Positions 8,678-15,991 of a DNA stretch of 52,542 bases are shown here, one piece after another; the first letter of the stretch is position 1; each line of letters begins with the position of its first letter. The stretch comes from Candidatus Saccharibacteria bacterium UBA4727 (GTDB lineage: Bacteria > Patescibacteriota > Saccharimonadia > Saccharimonadales > Saccharimonadaceae), in assembly GCA_002404195.1 (NCBI GenBank), contig DHJF01000001.1, positions 1 to 52,542 of the forward strand. The letters run 5' to 3'. The notes beneath the pieces are model-generated. The model did no database searches. It was not told where the DNA came from and was given only the letters and a program-made list of their open reading frames with translations. The position numbers and the translations under genes were made by a program.

Positions 8678-9550
8678 TTATAACCTACTTCTCAGGAAAT
8701 CCGCCAGTGCCTCGCCGTACTCTTCACTCTCAAGCGCAACGTCAACGACCGCTTGAATATATTTCAGCTGATCGCCCGTGTCATGCCACGTTCCGTCAAT
8801 AAATTGCCCGTAGACTGCATCGGTCTGCGCAAGCTCGTTGATGCTATCCGCCAGTGTAATCTCACCGTTCGCACCAGGTAGCTCCCTGGCAATAATCGGT
8901 AGGATATTCGGCGTTAACAAATAGCCGCCGACCGAAGCAAAGCTACTTGGTGAGTTTACTTCACCTGGCTTCTCGACCAGTTGTTTCACGATAAAGGTGC
9001 CGCCGCCGAGGTCGTCGCCAATTGCCGCCATGCCGTATTTGTCAGCATCTTTTCTATCAACCTCGATAAGTGAAATAACCGATTTACCTGTTTTTTCATA
9101 TGCCACTTTCAATTGGACGGCGCGCGGTACAGTGCTGCGGAAAAAGTCGTCGGCAAAAAAGACAAAAAATGGCTCGTCGTCATCAATTAAGTGCTTGGCA
9201 TTCAAGATTGGACGCGCGTTACCTTTAGGCGTACCTTTTTGACGGACGTAGACAAAGTTTGCCAAATGAGCAATCGCTTCAATCTCATCCGCCTTGTCGC
9301 CCTTACCCTTTTCACGCAGCTCTTTTTCAAGCTCATCACTGCGATCGAAGTGATCCTCAATCGAGCGTTTCGTCGGACCAGTCACAATAATGACATCTGT
9401 CACCCCTGCTGCGACCGCTTCTTCGACAATCAATTGAATAACTGGTCGATCAATAATCGGTAGCATCTCTTTTGGCATTGCCTTGGTTTGTGGTAAAAAT
9501 CTCGTGCCTAAACCTGCTGCACAAATGATTGCTTTGGTTGGCTGCTTCAT
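8678..9550 (-). CDS. galU: UTP-glucose-1-phosphate uridylyltransferase
   Basis: 290 residues, typical of GalU. N-terminal nucleotide-binding signature AAGLGTRFLPQTKAMPKEM (residues 12-30), then QLIVEEAVAAGVTDVIIVTG, FVRQK-type substrate loop (VYVRQKGTPKGNA), and GGTFIVKQLVEKP near 195-207. It makes UDP-glucose from UTP and glucose-1-phosphate for cell-envelope glycans. ATG 9550 is preceded by AGGAGGTGAG, one of the strongest ribosome sites in the window, and a TATAAT lies about 25 bases further upstream in the intergenic gap. A potential short operon with the kinase-like gene upstream cannot be excluded. Confidence 0.96.
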   Translation of the reverse strand: MKQPTKAIICAAGLGTRFLPQTKAMPKEMLPIIDRPVIQLIVEEAVAAGVTDVIIVTGPTKRSIEDHFDRSDELEKELREKGKGDKADEIEAIAHLANFVYVRQKGTPKGNARPILNAKHLIDDDEPFFVFFADDFFRSTVPRAVQLKVAYEKTGKSVISLIEVDRKDADKYGMAAIGDDLGGGTFIVKQLVEKPGEVNSPSSFASVGGYLLTPNILPIIARELPGANGEITLADSINELAQTDAVYGQFIDGTWHDTGDQLKYIQAVVDVALESEEYGEALADFLRSRL

Positions 9551-9561
9551 AAACTCACCTC

Positions 9562-10110
9562 CTATGAAATAATATTATAGTGTTCGATTATTCGTTCGGC
9601 GGTTTTATCGGCTGGCGATTCGGTATTATCAATCTGCAAATGGTCGAAGTCAGGGAATGTCTCATAGCCGTAGCCACCTCTTGCGAGTAAATCACTTAAA
9701 CCCTCTACTGTAGCGACCTTTCTAAAATTCTTACGCGTCGCGCTAACAACACGACTATCAAGTTCGCTACGATCAGGTGTGAGGTGGGCAAGATATAATG
9801 GTTGATTATAATTCTTAGCTGTTTCAACAATGAAACGCATAAGATCAAGACCTCCTGGACCGCCAAAATTTACCGTCGTTACGACATCCACACCAGACTC
9901 GAAGATCGCGTTATAGATGTCTTTTCGTATCTTACGGCTCAATAGTGCTCGGCGTTCATTAAACTCAGGTTGCTCATAAGGAAAAAGATCAACCAATATA
10001 TCCTGAATTAGATGATTGTGAAATAGCTTATATCCTGTTTTCTGTGCGAATTCTGTCGCTGTCGTCAACTTGCCTGATGCGACTGGACCATAAATAACAC
10101 ATACACTCAT
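9562..10110 (-). CDS. P-loop kinase-like protein (AAA/shikimate-kinase-like)
   Basis: 182 residues. Walker A is GPVASGKLTTA (8-18), followed by a FHNHLIQDIL segment and a second-strand VDVVTTVNFGG where a kinase Walker B would lie. The layout resembles small nucleotide or sugar kinases and a set of uncharacterised ATPases annotated as shikimate-kinase-like; the substrate is unknown. The ATG at 10110 lies 3 bases after the gatB stop, so it is translated from the gat operon mRNA. Whether it has anything to do with amidotransfer is not known. Confidence 0.7.
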   Translation of the reverse strand: MSVCVIYGPVASGKLTTATEFAQKTGYKLFHNHLIQDILVDLFPYEQPEFNERRALLSRKIRKDIYNAIFESGVDVVTTVNFGGPGGLDLMRFIVETAKNYNQPLYLAHLTPDRSELDSRVVSATRKNFRKVATVEGLSDLLARGGYGYETFPDFDHLQIDNTESPADKTAERIIEHYNIIS

Positions 10111-10113
10111 GTT

Positions 10114-11565
10114 TTATAGCCTCTCTCGAATTAGTTTTTGCGCTAGCGCTGGGTTTGCCTTTCCTTGAGATTGCTTCATCACTTGACCGACTAAAAAGCC
10201 GATGACCTTATCATTACCATTCTTAATATCTTCGATCGCCTTGGCGCTCGTTGGGTCGGCTAATACCTCTTCAACAATAGCGATAATCGCACCTTCATCA
10301 CTCACCTGCAACAAGTTCTTTTGCTCAGCGATAGCACGTGGATTCGTCGCACCGCGTGTCAAATCAACAAAAATCTCTTTAGCGGCCGTACTTGAAAGCT
10401 GATTGTCGGCAGTCATTGTCGCCAGCTCAACTAAATCGTCACGTGTCGGTAGCGTGACTTCGGTCGCAAGATTCTCTTCATCCTTACCGCCGAGTGCACT
10501 CGCAAACCAGTTAGCGACACGCTTGGTGATAGCATCACCTGATTGCTCCTGAATGGCCGTCACCAATTCGGCATAGGCTTGGACAGAAAGCAGCGCATCG
10601 ATTACCGAACGGTCAACGTCAAGCGTTTGCCATTTGGCGCGGTATTCCGGCGGTAGTATTGGAACAGTCGCTTGAATGGTTTCAATTTCTTCGCTAGACA
10701 GTACAATTGGTGGAATATCAGCGTCGGGCATGTAACGATAATCCTGGGCGTCTTCTTTGCTGCGCTGTGAATTCGTCACCTGCTTTGTGTCGTCCCAACC
10801 ACGCGTTTCCTGAACGATCGCTTCGCCGCTCTCGAGGCGTTGCACCTGACGACGGAATTCATATTCAGCGGCTTTTTCGACACTACGGAATGAATTAAGA
10901 TTCTTCACCTCAGCACGCGTACCAAGCTCAGTCGCACCCTTGAGTGCGACTGATACGTTGACGTCAAAACGCATATTGCCATGGTACAAATCACCACGGG
11001 TGACGCCGGCGTATGTCATGAGATGATGGAGTTCAGTGGCATACGCCTTTGCACCTGCCGCCGAGTGAATATCCGGGTCAGATACAATCTCAATCAGTGG
11101 CGTCCCCGCGCGGTTCAAGTCAACCAAGCTGTAGTCACCGTAGTGCGTCAGCTTGCCGGCATCTTCTTCCATGTGGGCATGGTGAATACCGACGCGAATC
11201 GTCGTGCCGTCTTCAAGCGGTGCATCGATATGACCGGCTAGAATAATCGGATGATACATCTGCGTCGTCTGGTAGCCTTTCGGTAAATCTGGATAAAAAT
11301 AATGCTTGCGGTCAAAACGACTCACTTGGGCAATCGGCGCATTCAGGGCCTTACCGGCTTTTATAGCCAGGTTAACCGCCTCGCGATTGAGTACCGGCAA
11401 CATACCAGGAAGACCAAAATCAATGGGACTGACAACACTGTTTGGTGATTTATCACGGGCATCGTTATCGGCGCCACTGAATAACTTTGTCGCGGTCGCA
11501 AGCTGAACATGACACTCGATACCAATCGTTATGTCATATTTATTAAGAATTTCATCGCTGATCAT
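10114..11565 (-). CDS. gatB: Asp-tRNA(Asn)/Glu-tRNA(Gln) amidotransferase subunit B
   Basis: 483 residues, full length. Signature IGIECHVQL near the N terminus, SPIDFGLPGMLPVLN, GDLYHGNMRFDVNVS and VKNLNSFRSVEKA are all GatB hallmarks; the C-terminal ~150 residues form the helical plus YqeY tRNA-binding tail (GFLVGQVMKQSQGKANP). It phosphorylates and amidates mischarged Glu-tRNA-Gln or Asp-tRNA-Asn, with ammonia supplied by GatA. The ATG overlaps the TAA of the upstream membrane-protein gene (TTTAATG) with GGAGC 8 bases before, so it is translationally coupled. Confidence 0.97.
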   Translation of the reverse strand: MISDEILNKYDITIGIECHVQLATATKLFSGADNDARDKSPNSVVSPIDFGLPGMLPVLNREAVNLAIKAGKALNAPIAQVSRFDRKHYFYPDLPKGYQTTQMYHPIILAGHIDAPLEDGTTIRVGIHHAHMEEDAGKLTHYGDYSLVDLNRAGTPLIEIVSDPDIHSAAGAKAYATELHHLMTYAGVTRGDLYHGNMRFDVNVSVALKGATELGTRAEVKNLNSFRSVEKAAEYEFRRQVQRLESGEAIVQETRGWDDTKQVTNSQRSKEDAQDYRYMPDADIPPIVLSSEEIETIQATVPILPPEYRAKWQTLDVDRSVIDALLSVQAYAELVTAIQEQSGDAITKRVANWFASALGGKDEENLATEVTLPTRDDLVELATMTADNQLSSTAAKEIFVDLTRGATNPRAIAEQKNLLQVSDEGAIIAIVEEVLADPTSAKAIEDIKNGNDKVIGFLVGQVMKQSQGKANPALAQKLIRERL

Positions 11566-11984
11566 TAAATTGCTCCAACATCTTTTAGTGCTTGTTTAAA
11601 ACCGGCTAACGCCCGACGCGTTGCATCATGCGATAACTGCACGTCTGATTCATGCGCCACCTGGTTGCGTAACTTATGTGCCCCCCACACAGCATTGGCA
11701 TTTGACCATGTCGGCTGCAATACTTTCATACGCTCACCCATCGTTTCACCCTTCGTACCGCGCTCTTTCAGTGCTTGATCGAGCAGCTTATCAGCGTTTA
11801 AAACACACAGCTGGTAGCTGGCGGTATTATCTTTTTGCAATTGCTGTTCGATAGCCAGCCACTTACTACGATATTTATTAACATCGAGCTGGACGCCACC
11901 TTTTTTAGTGAAGAGAAGAATAACGGCGAGCAATCCGGCAATAACCAGAATACCAACCAAGAATGGCAATAACACACCATCCAT
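11565..11984 (-). CDS. Membrane-anchored HEPN-like protein inside the gat operon
   Basis: 139 residues: one N-terminal membrane helix (5-26) then a cytoplasmic helical domain. Near the end is RNQVAH (R106 to H111) in LRNQVAHESD, an R-x4-H arrangement like that of HEPN domains; the preceding helices fit a HEPN-type four-helix bundle, but the similarity is short and this is inference. The gene sits between gatA and gatB with stop/start overlaps on both sides (TAATGG at its start, TTTAATG at its end), so it is made in step with the amidotransferase. It is not a GatCAB subunit known to me. Confidence 0.7.
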   Translation of the reverse strand: MDGVLLPFLVGILVIAGLLAVILLFTKKGGVQLDVNKYRSKWLAIEQQLQKDNTASYQLCVLNADKLLDQALKERGTKGETMGERMKVLQPTWSNANAVWGAHKLRNQVAHESDVQLSHDATRRALAGFKQALKDVGAI

Positions 11985-13366
11985 TATGCTTGATCCTCGA
12001 GTGAACCAGCGAGCGCCAGAAGCGCTGCGTCACTTTTGCGTGGACCAATCAACTGAACGCCCACGGGCAAGCCCGCTGCAGTCACACCCGCTGGGACGCT
12101 AATGGCAGGGAGACCAGCAAGACTTGGTGGCACGGTCATAATATCCGCCAGGTACATTTTGATTGGATCGGCCGTATTTTCACCCAAACCAAAGGCAGGC
12201 GTTGGCGAAACTGGACTCAGGAGGACGTCATAGTTTTTGAACAATTCATTATATGCGTTGATAAGCAACGTTCGAGCTTTTTGCGCCTGCAAATAGTAGG
12301 CGTCGAAATAACCGCTCGATAGCACGAAGCTACCAATCATAATACGACGCTTGTTTTCAGTCACGAACCCTTGGTCGCGCGTTTTACCGTAGAGTTCAGC
12401 CAGCGTCTGCACACCTTCGGCCCGGTAACCATAACGGATGCCGTCATAACGAGCTAGGTTACTACTGACTTCGGCAGGAACGATAATGTAGTACATAGCG
12501 AGCGAATGCGTGAGCATTGGGAGGTCAACCTCATCTATGGTGTGGCCAGCGGCGCGAAGTTTTGCAACGTACTCATTCATTCGCGCGCGCACTTCGCTAT
12601 CAACGTCATCGCTCATTGATTCGCGAATCAGACCAATTTTTTGACCTGCCGTAACATTAGTGGTTGGTGCAAAGAAGTTAGGGAGCGTCGTCATATCGCG
12701 CTCATCCTGCCCGGCCATAATATCCATAATGAGGGCTGCGTCAGCCGTGGTGTGGGCGAAGCAGCCAATCGTATCCGTACTGCTCGCCATCGCCACGACG
12801 CCGTAACGACTGACCGTGCCGTAGGTCGGCTTGACGCCCACGACGCCGTTAAAGCTGGCTGGCTGACGAATCGAACCACCCGTGTCGGTACCAAGCGCAA
12901 ACGACACGATATCAAGTGCGGTGACGACAGCCGAGCCGCCGCTACTTCCACCTGCAACTTTGGTGGTATCGACCGCGTTAAGCGTTGGGCCGAAGGCAGA
13001 GTTTTCGGTACTCCCACCGTGCGCAAAGGCATCAAGATTTGCTTTACCGATACAAATTGCGCCCTCAGCCTCGAGTCGCTCAACCGCCGTCGCCTGCAGT
13101 GGTGCTGTAAAATTTTCGAGCATTTTACTCGCAGCGGTTGTTGGTGCGCCAAATGCCAAAAAGTTGTCTTTCACGACAAACGGCACGCCAGCAAGACGGC
13201 CCGTAATGTCACCCCGATCAACTGCATCGGCGCGCTCAAGGGCACGTTCTTTCGTCAGGCTCAGCAGTGCGTGATAGTGTTCGTGCGCTGCCGCTTTTTC
13301 AAACGCTGCTTCAACTCGTGCGCGAGCCGAACTCGTTTGGCGTATACATTCAGAAATAGTTGTCAT
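11984..13366 (-). CDS. gatA: Asp-tRNA(Asn)/Glu-tRNA(Gln) amidotransferase subunit A
   Basis: 460 residues, amidase-signature family. Catalytic Ser-cisSer-Lys elements are visible: VVKDNF (lysine about 65), and the GGSSGGSA signature loop (about 138-145). Also GKANLDAFAHGGSTENSAFG, typical of GatA, and a C-terminal PPSLAGLPAISVPAG. It hydrolyses glutamine and channels ammonia to GatB. ATG 13366 overlaps the gatC stop (TTATAATG), and its own stop overlaps the next start. Slightly shorter than the ~485-residue average. Confidence 0.97.
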   Translation of the reverse strand: MTTISECIRQTSSARARVEAAFEKAAAHEHYHALLSLTKERALERADAVDRGDITGRLAGVPFVVKDNFLAFGAPTTAASKMLENFTAPLQATAVERLEAEGAICIGKANLDAFAHGGSTENSAFGPTLNAVDTTKVAGGSSGGSAVVTALDIVSFALGTDTGGSIRQPASFNGVVGVKPTYGTVSRYGVVAMASSTDTIGCFAHTTADAALIMDIMAGQDERDMTTLPNFFAPTTNVTAGQKIGLIRESMSDDVDSEVRARMNEYVAKLRAAGHTIDEVDLPMLTHSLAMYYIIVPAEVSSNLARYDGIRYGYRAEGVQTLAELYGKTRDQGFVTENKRRIMIGSFVLSSGYFDAYYLQAQKARTLLINAYNELFKNYDVLLSPVSPTPAFGLGENTADPIKMYLADIMTVPPSLAGLPAISVPAGVTAAGLPVGVQLIGPRKSDAALLALAGSLEDQA

Positions 13367-13656
13367 TATAAAACCTTCGGTACTTTCACTTGGTTATCTT
13401 GCTGAGCTGGCGCCAGCGCTAAGAGTTGTTCGCGCGACACGCCGTAATCAATCACGGCGTCACTACGACCGATATTCTCAAGATCGGTCACCTGATAGGT
13501 TGGGTCGACACCCGTAGTGTCTAATTGGCCCAGTTGCTCGATATAGCCCAAAATATCGTTGATATCCGTCACTAGGTTGCTTACTTCGTCGTCTGCAAGT
13601 TGCAAACTACTCAGCTGTGCTAAATGTTGCACGTCGTCGCGAGAAATTACTGTCAT
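13366..13656 (-). CDS. gatC: Asp-tRNA(Asn)/Glu-tRNA(Gln) amidotransferase subunit C
   Basis: 96 residues, normal for GatC. ISRDDVQHLAQLSSLQL and the helix with ILGYIEQLGQLDT are the family signature; the tail ends near the usual VPKVL. It clamps GatA to GatB. The start is set at ATG 13656: a TATAAT box ends 7 bases upstream (13664-13669), so longer in-frame starts upstream would lie outside the mRNA. First gene of gatC-gatA-(HEPN-like)-gatB-(kinase-like). Confidence 0.93.
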   Translation of the reverse strand: MTVISRDDVQHLAQLSSLQLADDEVSNLVTDINDILGYIEQLGQLDTTGVDPTYQVTDLENIGRSDAVIDYGVSREQLLALAPAQQDNQVKVPKVL

Positions 13657-13663
13657 ATCATCT

Positions 13664-13669
13664 ATTATA
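13664..13669 (-). promoter_or_regulatory. -10 box (TATAAT) of the gatCAB operon
   Basis: A consensus -10 hexamer 7 bases before the gatC ATG; no ribosome site lies between, so leaderless initiation is implied. Confidence 0.6.
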
Positions 13670-13790
13670 TCACGAGGAAATGAGTGAAAATACGGTATAT
13701 GAACACAACCCATCAATAATGAATAAACCATTGCATCACGAAGTATATGCTACAGTGAATGTATCCAGTAACGTAGTGGAGGTAACAGCT

Positions 13791-14402
13791 ATGAAGCGGT
13801 CACTCATTATGATAATCGGGGCATCCGGTAGCGGCAAAACAACGCTCGGGCGAAATGCTGCCGAAAACCTAAGCGCGGACATGTCAGTTGAGCACATTTC
13901 AACTGGCAACTTGGTTCGCCACATCGGCACAGGTGCCATCAAGTCCACGCACTATCAAACGCTCTTGAATCACTTAAACAGCCCAAAACCGAACGAGCGC
14001 TTCACTGATGAAGTCCTTTCTACTATCATTGGCGAAGCGCTAAATCGCACCGATGCCGACCTCGTCTTACTAGACGGCGCACCGCGCACTGCCGAGCAGC
14101 TCAGCCATGTCAACGAACTCGTCGCCAGAGATAATCGCCACTTAGCCGGGGCAATATTGGCGTTCGTCGCCACGAAAGAGACAGGCATCACTCGACTTTT
14201 AAAACGACGTCCGCGTGACTTTTCGCAGCAGATGAGTTACGACCAAGCAGCCGAGCAGCTCGCTTACTCAAGCGCACCACTCGAGCAAGTGGAAGACGCA
14301 CTCACCATGGGTGGCGTCCCCCTGCGCTACGTCGACACCTCAGGTCCGAAAATACAGACAGCCGCGTATGGTACATCTGTCATATATGACTTCTTGCAGT
14401 AG
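13791..14402 (+). CDS. Adenylate-kinase-like nucleoside monophosphate kinase
   Basis: 203 residues. Walker A GASGSGKTT (10-18), then EHISTGNLVRH like the adenylate-kinase NMP-binding helix, and LLDGAPRTAEQ (93-103), which corresponds to the LDGFPRT segment of adenylate kinase with Phe replaced by Ala. RRPRDF near 160 resembles the arginine-rich lid. It probably transfers phosphate from ATP to a nucleoside monophosphate, but the changed GFPR motif leaves the substrate open. The start is ATG 13791, backed by GTGGAGGTAACAGCT; longer in-frame versions lack support. Divergent from gatC. Confidence 0.75.
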   Translation: MKRSLIMIIGASGSGKTTLGRNAAENLSADMSVEHISTGNLVRHIGTGAIKSTHYQTLLNHLNSPKPNERFTDEVLSTIIGEALNRTDADLVLLDGAPRTAEQLSHVNELVARDNRHLAGAILAFVATKETGITRLLKRRPRDFSQQMSYDQAAEQLAYSSAPLEQVEDALTMGGVPLRYVDTSGPKIQTAAYGTSVIYDFLQ

Positions 14403-14464
14403 CCCTACTCCCATCGGAATACTTTGAAGGTAGTAGGCAAATCATGGCTTATCACGCGTGAAAT

Positions 14465-14500
14465 AAAATAACCCCGCAGACAATTCTACGGAGTTATTTT
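14465..14500 (-). terminator. Intrinsic terminator of the DEAD-box helicase gene
   Basis: 15-bp stem (14465-14479 with 14486-14500) that is fully paired, with two G-U pairs, only when read on the minus strand, followed by a T-rich tract. On the plus strand the same positions are C/A mismatches, so it acts mainly for the helicase gene. Confidence 0.8.
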
Positions 14501-14515
14501 TGTTTAAATCACAAC

Positions 14516-15766
14516 TTAGCGTCGTTCAATAAATGTGTGGGCGTGGCCACGAGCACCACCACGACCAGTTCGGCCGATACGGTGTGTGTAATCTTCGTAC
14601 GTTTGTGGCGTATCGAAGTTAATCACGTGTGAGACATTTGGAATATCAAGACCACGAGCGGCAACGTCAGTTGCAACCAATACTTTGACGCGGTTGTCTT
14701 TGAATTGCTTCAATGCACGCTGGCGTTGTGATTGGTTCTTGTTACCGTGAATCGCAGCTGATGGAATACCGACGTTATCAAGGTGATCAGACAAACGCTG
14801 CACACCAAACTTCGTTTCACCAAAGATAAGCACCTTATCGTAGGCAGCTGTTTTTAGCATGTCTTCGAGAAGTTCAATCTTGTGCTGTTTGTCGCGCGCT
14901 TCAATCACATCTTGTTCAACGTGTTCAGATGTTTCTGATGTACGCACCGATACAGTGATAGGATCATGTAAGAAATCGTTAACAAGTGCTGAAATCTCAG
15001 GGGTAATCGTGGCGCTAAAGAACAATGTCTGGCGCTCACGTGGCATTTCGTTGATGATCTGACGAATGTCAGGCAAAAAGCCCATGTCAAGCATACGGTC
15101 AGCTTCGTCAAGAACAAGCGTTGTCATGTTCTTCAGTTGAAGAACACCACGCTGCATCAAGTCTTTTAGACGACCTGGCGTACCGATAATAACGTGAGGG
15201 CGACGCTTAAGGTCACGAATCTGACGGTCAATGTTCACACCACCAACAACCAGTGTTGAGTAGAGGTCAAGACCACGGCTAAAGACGCGGAACTCTTCGT
15301 CAATTTGCTGAGCAAGCTCACGCGTTGGTGCCATAATAAGGACGCTTGGACGTAGGGTAATGCCACTCTGACGTTCGATAATCGGCAAAAGAAATGCTGC
15401 CGTCTTACCAGTACCAGTGTTGGCCAGACCAATAACGTCTTTGCCGTCAATAATATGTGGGATTGCTTGGTCCTGAATCGCACTTGGCGTTTCGTAACCC
15501 TTGCTTTCAATGTTGTGATGCAACTGAGCACCAAATGGAAAGTCAGCGAATTTATGCGTTGCAGCATAAGGAATTTCGTCAGCTTTCGCTATCGCTTTGT
15601 TGATAAATTTAGCTGGATTGATGTACTTTTTAGCTGGACCGCGACTACCGCCGCCACGTCGGCCACCACTGCGACCACCGCCGCCGCCGCTAAAACCGCG
15701 ACTAGCGCCTCCTTGTGGGCGACCTTGATTAGGGCGTCCGCCCCGTGAGTTTTGTTGAAATGCCAT
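14516..15766 (-). CDS. DEAD-box RNA helicase with N-terminal RGG-rich tail
   Basis: 416 residues. The N-terminal 45 residues are a low-complexity Gly/Arg/Gln tail with RGG repeats (RGGRPNQGRPQGG, then runs of G and R). The helicase core has the Q motif (YETPSAIQDQAI, 91-102), Walker A ANTGTGKT (115-122), PTRELAQQ, LVLDEADRM (motif II), SAT (motif III), and HRIGRTGRGG (motif VI), ending soon after. Most bacterial RGG tails are C-terminal, so this position is unusual. It probably unwinds RNA in ribosome assembly or decay. AAAGGG precedes ATG 15766, and the promoter ~160 bases upstream gives a long 5' leader. Its own terminator follows. Confidence 0.95.
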   Translation of the reverse strand: MAFQQNSRGGRPNQGRPQGGASRGFSGGGGGRSGGRRGGGSRGPAKKYINPAKFINKAIAKADEIPYAATHKFADFPFGAQLHHNIESKGYETPSAIQDQAIPHIIDGKDVIGLANTGTGKTAAFLLPIIERQSGITLRPSVLIMAPTRELAQQIDEEFRVFSRGLDLYSTLVVGGVNIDRQIRDLKRRPHVIIGTPGRLKDLMQRGVLQLKNMTTLVLDEADRMLDMGFLPDIRQIINEMPRERQTLFFSATITPEISALVNDFLHDPITVSVRTSETSEHVEQDVIEARDKQHKIELLEDMLKTAAYDKVLIFGETKFGVQRLSDHLDNVGIPSAAIHGNKNQSQRQRALKQFKDNRVKVLVATDVAARGLDIPNVSHVINFDTPQTYEDYTHRIGRTGRGGARGHAHTFIERR

Positions 15767-15924
15767 AGAAAATAACCCTTTCGTTAGTTCTTGTTGATAG
15801 CTGTATGCAGTCTACAGGGAAACCCTGGGGAGAACAGCGAGAGTATATTTCGGTGGCCGCGCTATATATTTTTCGTGCGCTAGTCTTTGAAAGAGGCTCG
15901 ACATTCATCGAATGCAATGTGTCT

Positions 15925-15953
15925 ATTGTAGCACAAGTATGATGACTTTGCAA
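15925..15953 (-). promoter_or_regulatory. Sigma70 promoter of the DEAD-box helicase gene
   Basis: TTGCAA (15948-15953) and TACAAT (15925-15930) with 17-bp spacing and an extended TG; transcription would start near 15918 and leave a ~150-base leader. An 8-bp inverted repeat TAGTAATT/AATTACTA (15954-15961 and 15981-15988) abuts the -35 and could bind a regulator. Confidence 0.7.
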
Positions 15954-15991
15954 TAGTAATTATTGATGTCGTAATATATAAATTACTAATG

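Noticed and set aside
12641..13405. 254-residue plus-strand frame
   Set aside because: Antisense to gatA, with no start signal; a shadow of a strongly supported gene.
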